NCBI GenBank assembly: GCA_024277815.1
Contig: JAJRUM010000035.1
Location: forward strand, 1 to 64,000
Direction of reading: 5' to 3'
Origin: Gammaproteobacteria bacterium
GTDB lineage: Bacteria > Pseudomonadota > Gammaproteobacteria > Xanthomonadales > SZUA-36
DNA: 64,000 nucleotides
Both the position numbers and the translations under genes were made by a program. Below are positions 36,601 through 45,749 of this stretch, piece after piece (positions within the stretch are counted from its first letter, which is position 1; the number at the start of each line of letters is the position of its first letter). Below the pieces are notes generated by a model that ran no database searches, was not told the DNA's origin, and was given only the letters and a program-made list of their open reading frames with translations.

Positions 36601-36802
36601 CCATGTAGTACAACATGGGCTTGTCCCGCAGACCTGCCACCGTAGTCACGCGACCGCCACGGTAAGGCCCGATCATGCGCCACTCGAGCCCTTTAAGAAA
36701 AGGGCTGTCAGCGTCAGTACTGGCGTACACCGGCCCGCATTGCAGGGCCAGCAGTACCAGAATGACAAATTTGAAAACCAGTCGTGTTGAAGTCGGAAAC
36801 AT
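33662..36802 (-). CDS. Large exported Asp-box (BNR/VPS10-like) beta-propeller protein
   Basis: A 1046-residue exported protein. The signal peptide is MFPTSTRLVFKFVILVLLALQ and the cleavage site is near PVYAS. Many Asp-box repeats follow: TENAGLSWE, SVDAGKTWKH, TTDGGKTWQH, SVDGGDTWKK, SDDAGETWE, SVDGGKNWEQ, STDRGANWTE, TADYGQHWKR. They build one or two seven-bladed propellers as in sortilin/VPS10 and sialidase-like proteins. The C-terminal 250 residues are a beta-domain and a helical tail. Such proteins are often annotated glycosyl hydrolases, but no sialidase Arg triad is evident. The start at 36802 is preferred; the longer frame to 36964 adds a leader that does not fit. Confidence 0.85.
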   Translation of the reverse strand: MFPTSTRLVFKFVILVLLALQCGPVYASTDADSPFLKGLEWRMIGPYRGGRVTTVAGLRDKPMLYYMGATGGGVWKTENAGLSWENISDEYFRVGTIGAVAVSESDNNVLYVGTGESPIRGVTTSQGDGMWKSVDAGKTWKHIGLEKSGQISRIKIHPTNPDIAWVAAQGQIWSPNAERGIFRTTDGGKTWQHVLKVNTNTGASDLSLDPTNPRILYAAMWNHGRKPWFIHSGGTDGGIYKSVDGGDTWKKLKGGLPEMIGKIGVDVSASNPQRVYAIIEAEHKKGGLWRSDDAGETWELINGHRVLHSRAWYYIHIAADPLDEDTVYVMNTRLMKSVDGGKNWEQMKGPHGDHHDMWINPYNSRNFINGNDGGATVTFDGGKTWSSIMNQPTAQFYRVATDNLKPFRIYGGQQDNTTVGIASQSSFGGIGEEDYFDVGGGESAHIAFDPDDPTLIYATTINGTLTEYNHATRFTRSIIPFPEMVYGKDSRDLKYRSNWNAPVAVSPHDPSIIYYGTQMVLKSTDRGANWTEFSPDLTRNDPQKQGRNGGPLTPENVGAEFYNTIYYIVESPHEPGLVWVGSDDGLVHIKRPGSVDWKDVSPPHKSEAMINAIELSPHDKATAYLAVTGYKLNDFKPYIYKTADYGQHWKRIDKGLPKGAFVRVVREDPAQLGLLYAGTELGMFVSYNDGKNWKSLDLNLPPVPVTDLSLRQDKLVAATQGRGFWVLDDLFVVRQAAASFSGKGLHVFTPGIAELSPDSGKAGKFEAKNPDKGVPIYYYLDTEPAEAFSIDILDNSGEIVRSYSSKEGDFERCKKSNEDPRLPLDLEYPPAKKGLNKWNWDLRRQGLKCIENITLFAGFDGPHVVPGNYSARVTVGEVAQRVSFEVKMDSRTTATDEEIQFWSERLGEVGGLLSETLSSLDGARQAKRQIKALMKAYPEAGALQTTGTAAVEKLMAWDAKIIQVLHQTYEDEDAWETMLAGQLRYLLDVIDTTGAPVTGGALLRLEDLKAEWRERQAELHAIKGEYVDVINAWAEHEGVPYVASPG

Positions 36803-37021
36803 GGTATTTACTCTCAAGTGAAACGAGCTTGCTCGTGAACACTCCGAGTATAGATAGCACCAACATTGCCGGGCAAGCTCTCTGTACTGTTCCAGCACTG
36901 CGATAATTGCCCTGCCAGTCGCTTTACTACAATATTCGCCAGCCAATAACAAAGATAATGCCAAGCGCTTCGCTGACGCTCTGCGCCATTAATCTCGGTG
37001 TGGTGATCAATCAGGGCATAA

Positions 37022-37228
37022 ACCAATGTCACAACCGTCGGTTTATTATTGGAAGTTGCGGTTTCACTAGGTCCTGAAGGCGGTTTGGACAATATCACGC
37101 TGCATGACCGGGCATCGTCATCGCCGATACCGATTTTAAGTAACTGGGGCTATATCATCCTGGCTTCGACGGTTGGGCTTTTTGGGCTGGTAACTCTGAC
37201 CAGGATTGGTGTTTCAGGCAAGCGCTAG
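37022..37228 (+). pseudogene. Orphan IPTL-CTERM-type sorting tail
   Basis: A 68-codon open frame with no ATG, bounded upstream by an in-frame TAA. It ends in PIPILSNWGYIILASTVG, a hydrophobic helix, and a basic tail (SGKR), which is the IPTLxxWG C-terminal sorting signal read by exosortase H systems. The residues before it (GPEGGLDNITLHD) look like the end of an extracellular beta domain. It is most likely the remnant of a deleted or frameshifted surface protein. Its stop overlaps the convergent VOC gene stop by 4 bases. Confidence 0.55.
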
Positions 37229-37650
37229 TCTTCACCCTGGCCCATCTTGTCTTTGTCGTCGATAAGTTCGAGTAGCACGCCATTCATTTTCCCCGGGTGG
37301 ATGAAAGCAAACTCACAGTCACGGAACTGGCGGGCACCGCCGATGAACGGGTAGTCCTGTTCTTTTAACTCGGCCATGGCTTCGCGGGTGTTATCCACAT
37401 TGAAACTTATCAGCATCACACCTTCGCCACGTTTTTCGATAAATTTTGCGACGTCACCATCGGCTGTGGTTGACTCCATCAGTTCGAAACCAACCCCACC
37501 CAGCCAGTAGCGGGCAACGCGGATTTTTTCCGGTTCGTCGACATAAGCATCGTCAGGTTCTGATTTGCCGAGGATGGGTTCCCATATCCTGCGAGCCACA
37601 TCCAGGTCTTTTACGGCAATACAAATGTGGTCAAGTTTATTGGCTTTCAT
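37225..37650 (-). CDS. VOC-family protein, methylmalonyl-CoA epimerase-like
   Basis: A 141-residue vicinal-oxygen-chelate protein with two beta-alpha-beta modules: [20 protein letters not shown] and [20 protein letters not shown]. Metal ligands are likely His8 in LDHIC, Glu in GFELMES and Glu in GVLLELI. It would epimerise an acyl-CoA stereocentre, most simply methylmalonyl-CoA, in support of the B12 mutase in the same operon. It is the last gene of the operon and overlaps the CoA-transferase gene by 4 bases. Confidence 0.78.
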   Translation of the reverse strand: MKANKLDHICIAVKDLDVARRIWEPILGKSEPDDAYVDEPEKIRVARYWLGGVGFELMESTTADGDVAKFIEKRGEGVMLISFNVDNTREAMAELKEQDYPFIGGARQFRDCEFAFIHPGKMNGVLLELIDDKDKMGQGED

Positions 37651-38870
37651 TGCGCCGCTCCTGCTGACTTTTCGCTCATTACTGCCACTACACCGGCTTG
37701 TGCCAGTACTGCAATTTCATCCTCCACCAGGCCGGCTTCAGCAAGAACCTGCCGGGTGTGCTGTCCGTATTTCGCCGGGAAAGCCAGTTCGGTTTGCGCT
37801 GAGTCCATATCAACTGCCATTGGTTGCATATGGACTACCTGACCCTCCGGCGTACGGGTGGTCGTCAGCTTGCCATTGAGTGCTTCAAGCACCCTGACCT
37901 GGCGAATATCGTTAATCACGGCATGCGGAATGGTGGCCGCCGCAAATTCTTCTGCCAGTGCCGCGGTGCTGTAATTCACCGAGATTGCACTGATATCATC
38001 GTAGCAGCCCTGTCGTTCTGCCTGACGGCCTTTATTGGTCTTGCGTGCCTCATTGGCAACAGGCCTGAATTTTTCGATATCAGTAAAACGTTGCCACTGG
38101 ATGTCGTTGCCGATGGCCACGTAGATATAGCCATCTTTGGTCGGGTAGGCATTGGTGGGAATGAACTTGCGGTGTTCGTTGCCACAACGGGTAATCTCTG
38201 AATCATCACAACCAAAATCGACCAGTGGCAAGGTCGTGATCAGCCAGGAAGCTGCCGCTTGCAACATCGACACATGAATCTCTGAACCCTCACCGGACTC
38301 CGCCTGCTCTGCAAGTGCCAGACACACGCCCGCATAAACTTCATCACCGGCTTTCAGGTCAATCAGCGGGATACCCGACAGGGTTGGCTGACCATCTTCC
38401 CGGCCGGTCAACTCCATAAAACCCGACATGGCTTGCAGGGCTGGATCATAACCCGGCACAAACGGGTATTCAGGTCCCATCGCCGAGATACCCGCCCAGA
38501 TGATCTTCGGGTTAGCTGTTTTAAGTTTTACGTAGTCAATGCCCAGGCTTGCATAGCGACCGGGCAAAGTGTTGCAGCAAAAAATATCAACTTCGAGCTC
38601 TTTGATAATACGCAGCAACAGTTCGCGGCCACGTGGATCTTTCAGGTCCAGCGCAATGGTTTCCTTGCCGACGTTCGGGGCAATAAAATAGCTGTTGCGG
38701 TCATCGTCCACCACCTGGGTTCCGATATAACGGTTCGGATCACCCGGTAAGCGATTAGCAAATGGGGTTGCCTCGATGCGGATCACGCGCCAGCCAAGCT
38801 GGGCAAACCTGAGCGTGGCATAGGGCATCGACAAAGCCTGTTCCAGGCTCAGAACCGTGCGTTGTTTCAT
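37647..38870 (-). CDS. CaiB/BaiF family III CoA-transferase
   Basis: A 407-residue family III CoA-transferase. [17 protein letters not shown] and [16 protein letters not shown] are typical. The catalytic Asp is expected near [30 protein letters not shown]. The usual family start (LEGIRVLDLT) is replaced by a shortened N-terminus beginning [18 protein letters not shown]. It moves CoA between carboxylic acids by way of a mixed anhydride. It overlaps the genes on both sides by 4 bases, and the adjacent molybdenum hydroxylase suggests it loads or unloads the pathway acid. Confidence 0.85.
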   Translation of the reverse strand: MKQRTVLSLEQALSMPYATLRFAQLGWRVIRIEATPFANRLPGDPNRYIGTQVVDDDRNSYFIAPNVGKETIALDLKDPRGRELLLRIIKELEVDIFCCNTLPGRYASLGIDYVKLKTANPKIIWAGISAMGPEYPFVPGYDPALQAMSGFMELTGREDGQPTLSGIPLIDLKAGDEVYAGVCLALAEQAESGEGSEIHVSMLQAAASWLITTLPLVDFGCDDSEITRCGNEHRKFIPTNAYPTKDGYIYVAIGNDIQWQRFTDIEKFRPVANEARKTNKGRQAERQGCYDDISAISVNYSTAALAEEFAAATIPHAVINDIRQVRVLEALNGKLTTTRTPEGQVVHMQPMAVDMDSAQTELAFPAKYGQHTRQVLAEAGLVEDEIAVLAQAGVVAVMSEKSAGAAQ

Positions 38871-41215
38871 TGGGTCGTTGCACCGTGTATTGCCCTGGCA
38901 ACTTTTTCCGGTGTCAGTGGCGGCGCAAAAAAGCGAATGCCGATGGCGTTGTAAACCGCATTGGCAATGGCAGGCGCCGGGATAATCGCAGGAAGCTCCG
39001 CGATGCCCTTGGAGCCCAGCGGGCTGGCTTTACAATCACTTTCAACAAAATGCAATTCAATTTCCGGTGTTTCAGGCGCGGTGGGTACCTTGTAATCCCT
39101 GAAATTGGGATTGAGTACTTTACCGTCCTGGATTAGCAATTCCTCACTCAGTGCATAACCCAGCGAGACCGAGATGCCGCCCTCCATCTGGCCTTCAATG
39201 CCCAGGCGGTTGATAACACGACCCACGTCCTGCACCGCCGTAATTTTTGTCACCTTCACTTCACCTGTTTCGGTATCAACTTCAACCTCCGCGACATAGG
39301 CACCGTGTGCCCAGGTAGCTGACAGGTTGCCAACATGGTTCCGGTCTTCCAGTTCGCTGTCTGGTTCAAAGTATTCGCTGACCATCACCAGTTCGGGTTC
39401 ATCGGCAAAATGCATCTGCCTTAACAATTTGTCGAGCTTGACAATCGACACACCGTTGTCAGCCTGCACCACGTGCCCCTGGCGCAGATCCATCTCTTCA
39501 GCACTGACATTGGACTGTTTAGAGGCTGCATCCAGTATCTGTTTGCGCGCTGCTCTGGCCGCCTGCAAGGCGGCATTACCCGCGACAAAGGTTGTCCGGC
39601 TTGCGTGCACACCAACATCCCAGGGACCCAACGCCGTATCGTTGTTCACGATCGTGACATCCGCTTTTGGAATACCGAGCTCATCCATAACAATCTGTGT
39701 CAGCACGGCATCAATACCCTGGCCGATTTCTGATGCGCCTGTGATCAAAGTGGCGCGGGCATAGTCATCCAGCTTCAGTATTGAGCCACAGCCGTCACTT
39801 TTATGAATTTTGGCACCACCGGCATTGTGGATGGAGGTCGCAATACCGATGCCACGCTTGATTCGCCCGGGTTGCTTGCACAGGCCGGCATAGGTTTCAT
39901 GCTTGCTCAGAAAGTCGGTTTTCTGTGCTGCTATTTCAATGCATTCCTTGAGTTTGCAATCATCAAGCTTTGAGCCCTGTGGTGTAACTTCACCCGGGTC
40001 TTGTGCATTTTTCAGGCGGAAAGCAATGGGATCCATGCCCACTTCTTCAGCCAGCATATCCATTACCGATGCGGTCACATAAGTTGCCTGGACATTGCCG
40101 TAGCCGCGGAAAGAGCCCGCATAAACACTGTTGGTATACGCCGCAAGTCCGTTGTACTCAACAGCAGGAACCCGGAAATGACCCGTGAATGTACGCATCT
40201 GGATGATTGGCGTGGTTGGTCCCCATGAGGTGTACGCGCCATTATTCATCAGGCAGTCGACGCTGCGAAAGGTCAGGGTACCGTCCTTGTTTACGCCACT
40301 TTTTATCTTGAACTCAGCGGGTTGCCGGGTTGGAGAGTTGATAAACTCCTCCTCGCGGGAGAAGGTCAGCTTGACGGGCCGCCCCGACGCTTTGGACAAC
40401 AAGGCGCAGATGGGCTCAAACGGGTAAACATCGAGTTTTGATCCAAAAGCCCCACCAACCGGTGGCTGGATAACACGGATATCGCCTGGATGGATACCGA
40501 TCGCCGGTGCCAGGTCCATCTTGTAGTTATACGGATACTGGGTTTGCGAATAAATGGTCAGCTTGCCAGCCGAGTCAAAATCAGCAATCGCACAGCCTGG
40601 GCCCATGCAGCAATGTGTCACGTACGGTACAACAAATTCATGTTCGAGTACGATGTCAGAGTCTGCTTCAGCCGCCGCCACGTCACCGTGGGAAAATTTG
40701 TACGCCAGGCTGCGGTTATCCGGATGGTCTTCCTGCACCACTGGTGCGCCTTCCTGTAAGGCCTCAGTGGGTGAGAAAACCGCTGGCAAATCCTCATATT
40801 CCACCTTGATCAGGGCAATCGCTTCGGCTGCAATCTGTTCGGTCTCGGCCGCCACAGCGGCCACCTCATCACGGATACACCGGACTTTGCCAGCCTTCAG
40901 CGGCACGTTGTCGCGCATGGTTCCAAACTTCAGTAACGGAATGTCCTCGCCGGTTAAAACCACGTGTACGCCAGGCAGTGCTTTGGCTGCGCTGGTATCG
41001 ATACTGATGATCCTGGCGTGCACCCGGTCGGTGTGCAGTATCTTGCCGTACAACATCCGCGGCAGCACCATATCATTGATATAAATAGTTTTTCCAGTCG
41101 CCTTATCCGGTGCGTCCGGCTTGGTAACGCGCGTGCCGATCACGGTTTTCTTGCTGAACACTTTGTTAATCCCGCCACTCTTCTTTTCACCGGTCTTCAA
41201 TTCAATGCTGCTCAC
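38867..41215 (-). CDS. Xanthine dehydrogenase-family molybdenum hydroxylase, large subunit
   Basis: A 782-residue molybdopterin-binding subunit. Motifs include [49 protein letters not shown] and, near the end, [20 protein letters not shown], in which the Glu of GIAE is the expected catalytic base. It hydroxylates a carbon, often in an N-heterocycle, or reduces an aryl-CoA, as in 4-hydroxybenzoyl-CoA reductase. The AGSFRGYG segment differs from the AYRCSFR loop of form I CO dehydrogenase, so CO oxidation is unlikely. The small and FAD subunits are the next genes upstream. Confidence 0.9.
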   Translation of the reverse strand: MSSIELKTGEKKSGGINKVFSKKTVIGTRVTKPDAPDKATGKTIYINDMVLPRMLYGKILHTDRVHARIISIDTSAAKALPGVHVVLTGEDIPLLKFGTMRDNVPLKAGKVRCIRDEVAAVAAETEQIAAEAIALIKVEYEDLPAVFSPTEALQEGAPVVQEDHPDNRSLAYKFSHGDVAAAEADSDIVLEHEFVVPYVTHCCMGPGCAIADFDSAGKLTIYSQTQYPYNYKMDLAPAIGIHPGDIRVIQPPVGGAFGSKLDVYPFEPICALLSKASGRPVKLTFSREEEFINSPTRQPAEFKIKSGVNKDGTLTFRSVDCLMNNGAYTSWGPTTPIIQMRTFTGHFRVPAVEYNGLAAYTNSVYAGSFRGYGNVQATYVTASVMDMLAEEVGMDPIAFRLKNAQDPGEVTPQGSKLDDCKLKECIEIAAQKTDFLSKHETYAGLCKQPGRIKRGIGIATSIHNAGGAKIHKSDGCGSILKLDDYARATLITGASEIGQGIDAVLTQIVMDELGIPKADVTIVNNDTALGPWDVGVHASRTTFVAGNAALQAARAARKQILDAASKQSNVSAEEMDLRQGHVVQADNGVSIVKLDKLLRQMHFADEPELVMVSEYFEPDSELEDRNHVGNLSATWAHGAYVAEVEVDTETGEVKVTKITAVQDVGRVINRLGIEGQMEGGISVSLGYALSEELLIQDGKVLNPNFRDYKVPTAPETPEIELHFVESDCKASPLGSKGIAELPAIIPAPAIANAVYNAIGIRFFAPPLTPEKVARAIHGATTQ

Positions 41216-41703
41216 GTTGACGCCTCCTCAAGTACCACGGCTGCAACGGCATCCACGACCTTGGTGTACCCGCTGCAGCGGCATACGTTGCCTTCCAGGC
41301 CCCGCGCAATATCGTCACGGGTCACTTTATGTTCATTGCCAGCGTTCTGATCAACAACGTAGCGCGCCTGCATGATCATGCCCGGCATGCAGTAACCACA
41401 CTGAATGGCACCATGCTCGACAAATGCCTGTTGCATGATCTCCAGCCCTTTTACTGAGCCAAGGCCTTCGATGGTCTGTACTTCGCGCCCATCACAATCC
41501 ACTGCAAACATCAGGCAGGAATTGATCGTGCGGTTGTCAATTTTTACTGTGCAGGCGCCACATTCACCTTCACCACAAGCCAGCTTGCCTCCGGTCAGGT
41601 CAAACTTTTCGCGCAACATGCTTACAGCCGTCATGGTCGGCGGCACCCTGACCTTGACCGGTCTGCCATTTAATGTAAAACCAATTTCAATTTCCAGCGA
41701 CAT
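41212..41703 (-). CDS. Molybdenum hydroxylase 2Fe-2S subunit
   Basis: A 163-residue subunit with two 2Fe-2S clusters. The plant-type site is GKLACGEGECGACTVKID with a later NSCL. The second site is IQCGYCMPGMIM with GNVCRCSGYTKVVDAV. It passes electrons from the molybdenum site to the FAD subunit. It overlaps the large subunit by 4 bases and the FAD subunit by 17 bases. Confidence 0.94.
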   Translation of the reverse strand: MSLEIEIGFTLNGRPVKVRVPPTMTAVSMLREKFDLTGGKLACGEGECGACTVKIDNRTINSCLMFAVDCDGREVQTIEGLGSVKGLEIMQQAFVEHGAIQCGYCMPGMIMQARYVVDQNAGNEHKVTRDDIARGLEGNVCRCSGYTKVVDAVAAVVLEEAST

Positions 41704-42559
41704 GGCTCAAAGCCCTCCTGATATAGACACCGGTCAGGTGCTTTCGATACCACGCCGATGCCCGCACATCGTCGATCGGTGATACTTCCTGTTGTACAGA
41801 TTGCACGGCACTGCTGATCATATTTTCATCCAGTGCCCGGCCCTCCAGAGTCGACTCGGTTGCGGTGGCCCGCAACGGTGTGGGTGCGACTGCACCGATG
41901 GCGATACGCACACCGGTCAGCAAACCATCCTGCAACACTGCGGCCAGCCCCATTGAAACAGTGGATATTTCCAATGCAGGCCGGGGACCGGATTTTTGAA
42001 AGCTGGCCGTGAAGCCCTTAGCCGGTTGTCTGAATTCAACCGCAACCAGCAGTTCACCCGCTTGCAAAACTGTTTTTCCGGGCCCGGTAAAAAATTCTGC
42101 CAGTGGTACGGAACGGATGGCTACCGATCCGTCAACCCAACTGGCCAGCTCTACTTCAGCATCGAGTAACAGGAGCGGAATGCACATATCACCCGCCGGC
42201 GAGGCATTGCACAGGTTACCCGCCAGCGTGGCGGCATTGCGAATCTGCGGGCTGGCAAAATGATCTGCGGCTTCAACCAGCACCGGTATCTCTTCCGCCA
42301 GAATTTTGCTTTCCAGAATTTCTGTCACTGTGGTCAATCCACCAATGCGAAAGCGGCCATCGGATGTAGATATTCCCCGCATTTCTTCAATACGCTGGAT
42401 ATTGACCAGGTGAGATGCAAATGTCCGGGCGCCTGCCTCGGTTTGCGGTGTCAGATCGGTTCCGCCGGCAACAATGGTTGCATCGCCCTGTTGCAGCAGT
42501 TGTGCAGCCTCAGCAACGGAGGATGGCACGCTATAGTTTTCTATCATCACGATTTTCAA
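41687..42559 (-). CDS. Molybdenum hydroxylase FAD subunit
   Basis: A 290-residue CoxM/HcrB-like FAD subunit. ATIVAGGTDLTPQ is the first FAD motif and NAATLAGNLCNASPAGDMCIPLLLLDAEVEL the second. The C-terminal CO_deh_flav_C domain includes RIAIGAVAPTPLRATATE. It re-oxidises the enzyme with an unknown acceptor. It lacks the extra 4Fe-4S loop of 4-hydroxybenzoyl-CoA reductase beta subunits, judging from the absence of a clustered Cys set. Confidence 0.9.
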   Translation of the reverse strand: MKIVMIENYSVPSSVAEAAQLLQQGDATIVAGGTDLTPQTEAGARTFASHLVNIQRIEEMRGISTSDGRFRIGGLTTVTEILESKILAEEIPVLVEAADHFASPQIRNAATLAGNLCNASPAGDMCIPLLLLDAEVELASWVDGSVAIRSVPLAEFFTGPGKTVLQAGELLVAVEFRQPAKGFTASFQKSGPRPALEISTVSMGLAAVLQDGLLTGVRIAIGAVAPTPLRATATESTLEGRALDENMISSAVQSVQQEVSPIDDVRASAWYRKHLTGVYIRRALSHVAGN

Positions 42560-42565
42560 GTCTCC

Positions 42566-44218
42566 CTAGAACCGGACCGGCTCGTTGTAACGTCCGTACA
42601 CAGATACCAGTGCATCGGTCATCTCACCCACGGTGGCATAAGCTTTCACCGCCGCCATAATCGCGGGCATCACATTCACTCCCTGCCTGGCATCATCCAC
42701 CAGCTTGGCCAGCGTGGATTCCACCGCCGCATTGTCCCGCTCAGCACGCAGCGTCTGCAGGCGCCGGATCTGCTTGCGCGCATCATCTTCCGCATACGGG
42801 TGGTATTCCACCTCAGGTTCCTCTTCATCCATTTCATAGCAGTTGATGCCAACCTTGGGGAACTCACCGGATTCAATGTCCCGCAGCAGCTCGTAGGCCT
42901 GCGCTGAAACCTTTGACTGGATGCTCCCCTCAGCCACCATCTTGACAATGCCGCCCTGCTCATCAACTTCACGCATGACCTCTTCCATGCGATCGCGCAT
43001 CTGGTTGGTCAGCGTCTCGACATAGTAAGAACCGGCCAGCGGATCAACCGTGTCACACATGCCCATCTCCTCAATCAGCACCTGCATGGTGCGTAGCGAC
43101 AGGCGCTGAGAATCTTCGCTGGGAATGGTGTAGGCCTCGTCAAAACAACACAATGCCATGGTCTGCGCGCCTGACAAGGCGCTTATCAAGGCGTAATAAG
43201 CACCCCGAACAATATTAACCTCTGGTTGTTCCTTGGTCAGGCCACTGCCACCGCCGCCGGCGATCATGCGCAATACCATTGAACGCGGGTTGGTGGCGCC
43301 GTACTCTTCCTTGATGATTTTGGCCCATAAACCACGGCCGGCACGGAATTTCGCCACCTGCTCAAAAATATTGCCGTAAATATTAAAGTTGAACGACAAG
43401 CGTGAGGCAAACTCATCCACATCCAGACCGCGCGCCAGCACCAGGTCAGTGTAGGCCTTGGCGATTACAAAGCCGTAAGCCATTTCCTGGGCTGGATCAG
43501 CCCCGGACTCGCGAATATGATAGCCGCAGACACTGACCGGACTGTATTTGGGTGCATTATGGGCGCAGTACTCAATGGTATCGGCCACCAGCTTGATCGA
43601 AGGCTCAACCGGGAAAATCCAGGTGCCGCGGCCAATAAATTCTTTCAGAATATCGTTCTGCGCAGTGCCACGCAGTTTGGAGATGTCATAGCCGCGCTTC
43701 TCAGCCATCGCAAGGTACATGGCGATCATGATCGCTGCCGAGCCGTTAATGGTCAGTGAAACCGTAATTTTTTCCAGGTCAATCTCATCAAACGCCACTT
43801 CAAAGTCGTGCAACGAATCAACCGCCATGCCAACCCGGCCGATTTCACCGATGGCCATGTCATCATCTGAATCGATGCCAATCTGCGACGGCAGGTCAAA
43901 AGCCACGTTGAGGCCGGTCTGGCCGTTCTCGATTAAGAACCTGAAACGCTTATTGGTGTCTTCCGGGTTGCCGAAACCTGTGTACTGTCGCATGGTCCAG
44001 GGCCGTTTGCGGTACATTTCCTTATGGATGCCACGGGTAAACGGGTACTCGCCAGGCAAGCCCACCATATCCACACCACCAGAGGCTTCGAGATCCTCCG
44101 CAGTATAGGTTTTCCTGATTTCGATGCCGGACTCATTGAAGACCGGCCGCTCAGTATCCTGTCTCTTTATTGATGCACCCCTGATTTTCTTGCGGGGTTT
44201 ATATTGTTGCGTTGTCAT
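42566..44218 (-). CDS. B12-dependent acyl-CoA mutase, large subunit (methylmalonyl-CoA mutase type)
   Basis: A 550-residue catalytic subunit of the archaeal-type, two-subunit mutase. RPWTMRQYTGFGNPEDTNKR retains the Tyr, and LKEFIGRGTWIFPVEPS the Arg, that bind the carboxylate of methylmalonyl-CoA in the classic enzyme; 2-hydroxyisobutyryl and isobutyryl mutases replace these. Other landmarks are GLNVAFDLPSQIG, SGADPAQEMAYGF and DPLAGSYYVE. A dicarboxylic acyl-CoA such as methylmalonyl-CoA is therefore favoured, though a related acid is possible. The small B12 subunit is encoded just upstream and the VOC epimerase lies in the same operon. Confidence 0.87.
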   Translation of the reverse strand: MTTQQYKPRKKIRGASIKRQDTERPVFNESGIEIRKTYTAEDLEASGGVDMVGLPGEYPFTRGIHKEMYRKRPWTMRQYTGFGNPEDTNKRFRFLIENGQTGLNVAFDLPSQIGIDSDDDMAIGEIGRVGMAVDSLHDFEVAFDEIDLEKITVSLTINGSAAIMIAMYLAMAEKRGYDISKLRGTAQNDILKEFIGRGTWIFPVEPSIKLVADTIEYCAHNAPKYSPVSVCGYHIRESGADPAQEMAYGFVIAKAYTDLVLARGLDVDEFASRLSFNFNIYGNIFEQVAKFRAGRGLWAKIIKEEYGATNPRSMVLRMIAGGGGSGLTKEQPEVNIVRGAYYALISALSGAQTMALCCFDEAYTIPSEDSQRLSLRTMQVLIEEMGMCDTVDPLAGSYYVETLTNQMRDRMEEVMREVDEQGGIVKMVAEGSIQSKVSAQAYELLRDIESGEFPKVGINCYEMDEEEPEVEYHPYAEDDARKQIRRLQTLRAERDNAAVESTLAKLVDDARQGVNVMPAIMAAVKAYATVGEMTDALVSVYGRYNEPVRF

Positions 44219-44622
44219 TGAACTCTCTCGTTAATAAATTCGACAATTTCTTCAAGCCGGGTACCGGCCGGGAAAATACCGTCAAGCCCAAGGTCTCTCA
44301 AAGCTGCCTGGTCGGGCATCGGGATTACCCCGCCAATCATCCAGAGCTTATCGTCCAGACCCTTCTCAACCATCAATTCCTTGAGTCGTTTGCAATAAGG
44401 TACGTGCGAACCGGCCATGCTCGACAGGCCAATGACATCGACATCTTCTTCCATCGCAACCTGGGCAACGGCTTCAGGTGGCTGGCGCAAGCCGGTATAG
44501 ATAACCTCAAAGCCGGCATCGATCAAAGCCCGCACAACAATTTTTGCGCCGCGATCGTGCCCGTCCAGGCCGGGCTTGGCGATCAACACCCTGATCCTGC
44601 CCCTGTTTGTATTGCTATTCAT
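44215..44622 (-). CDS. B12-binding small subunit of the acyl-CoA mutase
   Basis: A 135-residue cobalamin-binding domain. IAKPGLDGHDRGAKIVVRAL has the DxHxxG motif whose His replaces the B12 base. GLSSMAGSHVPYCKRL and IGGVIPMPDQ complete the fold. It pairs with the large mutase subunit, whose gene overlaps by 4 bases. Confidence 0.93.
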   Translation of the reverse strand: MNSNTNRGRIRVLIAKPGLDGHDRGAKIVVRALIDAGFEVIYTGLRQPPEAVAQVAMEEDVDVIGLSSMAGSHVPYCKRLKELMVEKGLDDKLWMIGGVIPMPDQAALRDLGLDGIFPAGTRLEEIVEFINERVQ

Positions 44623-45749
44623 GCAGACAATTCCTTGGCAATAATCAATTTAAGAATTTCACTGGTACCACCACCAATCAAAGTGAAACGAATGTCCCGC
44701 AAATGGCGTTGCACCGGGTACTCCATCGCAAACCCATATGAAGCCAGCACCCGGGCAGCTTTGTCGCAAACCGTTGCCGCGGCTTCGGAGGCGAAAAGCT
44801 TGGCCATCGCCGATTGTTGGTGGCAGGGCTTGTCGTTTTGTTTCAGCCATGCTGCGTAGTGCACCAGTTGTTCGGCAGCCTCAAGATCGGTGGCCATTTC
44901 TGCCAGCTTCAGCTGAATTGCCTGAAAACGGTTGATCGGCTTGCCAAACTGTTTGCGTTCTGCTGCATATTGCACTGCTTCGTTTAGAGCACCGCGACCA
45001 CCACCCACGGCCATCGCCCCGGTGATGATCCTGATTTCTGCCAGCAGCTTGCGTAAATGTTTCACGCCATCACCCACCGCACTCAGGCAGTGTGTATCCG
45101 GCACAAAGCAGTCATTGAGAGCCAGCTCAGATGTCGGCAACGCGCGTACACCCATTTTCTCGATGGCCCGGCCAACAGCCAAACCGTCAAAATCTTTTTC
45201 GACCAGGAAAATCGTCAGCGCCTTTTCTTCACCAACGATGGCAAACACTGTAAAGAAATCAGCAACCGGCGCCGAGGTAACCCACATTTTCTGGCCATTC
45301 AGGCGGTAGCCACCCTCAACTTTAACGGCCTTGGTGGATATGCCACCCAGGTCGCTGCCGGCATTCGGTTCTGTCATACAGATCGCACCCACTTTTTCTC
45401 CCAGCAGAGCGGGTACGAACAGGCGTTCACGGATGTCATCATTGCCGAGCATATGCAGGAACTTCGTTCCCATCAGCGACTGCATGGCCACCGCGCCTGC
45501 CAGCGACATTGAACCACGCGCAACTTCGGTCAGCGCCAGGCAAAAAGAGTTCAGGTCCATGCCGCTGCCACCGTCCGCTTCCGGGTAACGCATACCAAAA
45601 AAACCAAGCTCACCCAGTTCCCGAAACAACTGCCAGGGAAATTGATGTGCCTCGTCAATGGCTTCAGCCTGTGGCGCAATTTTCTCATCACAAAAGCGCG
45701 CAAAAGTATCACGTACGGCCTGTTGTTCCTGTGACAATTCAAAATCCAT
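44619..45749 (-). CDS. Acyl-CoA dehydrogenase
   Basis: A 376-residue FAD-dependent acyl-CoA dehydrogenase. ICMTEPNAGSDLGGI and KMWVTSAPVADFFTV are FAD-binding landmarks, and RQFGKPINRFQAIQLKLAEMA precedes the C-terminal helical domain. A catalytic Glu is expected near the end, in LIGGGTSEILKLIIAKEL. It would form a 2,3-double bond in an acyl-CoA. It overlaps the small mutase gene by 4 bases and the HyuB gene by 1 base, so it belongs to the same pathway. Confidence 0.93.
   Translation of the reverse strand: MDFELSQEQQAVRDTFARFCDEKIAPQAEAIDEAHQFPWQLFRELGELGFFGMRYPEADGGSGMDLNSFCLALTEVARGSMSLAGAVAMQSLMGTKFLHMLGNDDIRERLFVPALLGEKVGAICMTEPNAGSDLGGISTKAVKVEGGYRLNGQKMWVTSAPVADFFTVFAIVGEEKALTIFLVEKDFDGLAVGRAIEKMGVRALPTSELALNDCFVPDTHCLSAVGDGVKHLRKLLAEIRIITGAMAVGGGRGALNEAVQYAAERKQFGKPINRFQAIQLKLAEMATDLEAAEQLVHYAAWLKQNDKPCHQQSAMAKLFASEAAATVCDKAARVLASYGFAMEYPVQRHLRDIRFTLIGGGTSEILKLIIAKELSA

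Noticed and set aside
33662-36802. Sialidase
   Set aside because: Asp-box repeats are present, but no conserved Arg triad or catalytic Tyr/Glu pair was found; repeats alone do not prove the enzyme.
38867-42559. Aerobic CO dehydrogenase
   Set aside because: The large subunit has AGSFRGYG instead of the AYRCSFR active-site loop, so the family is xanthine dehydrogenase-like but not CoxL form I.
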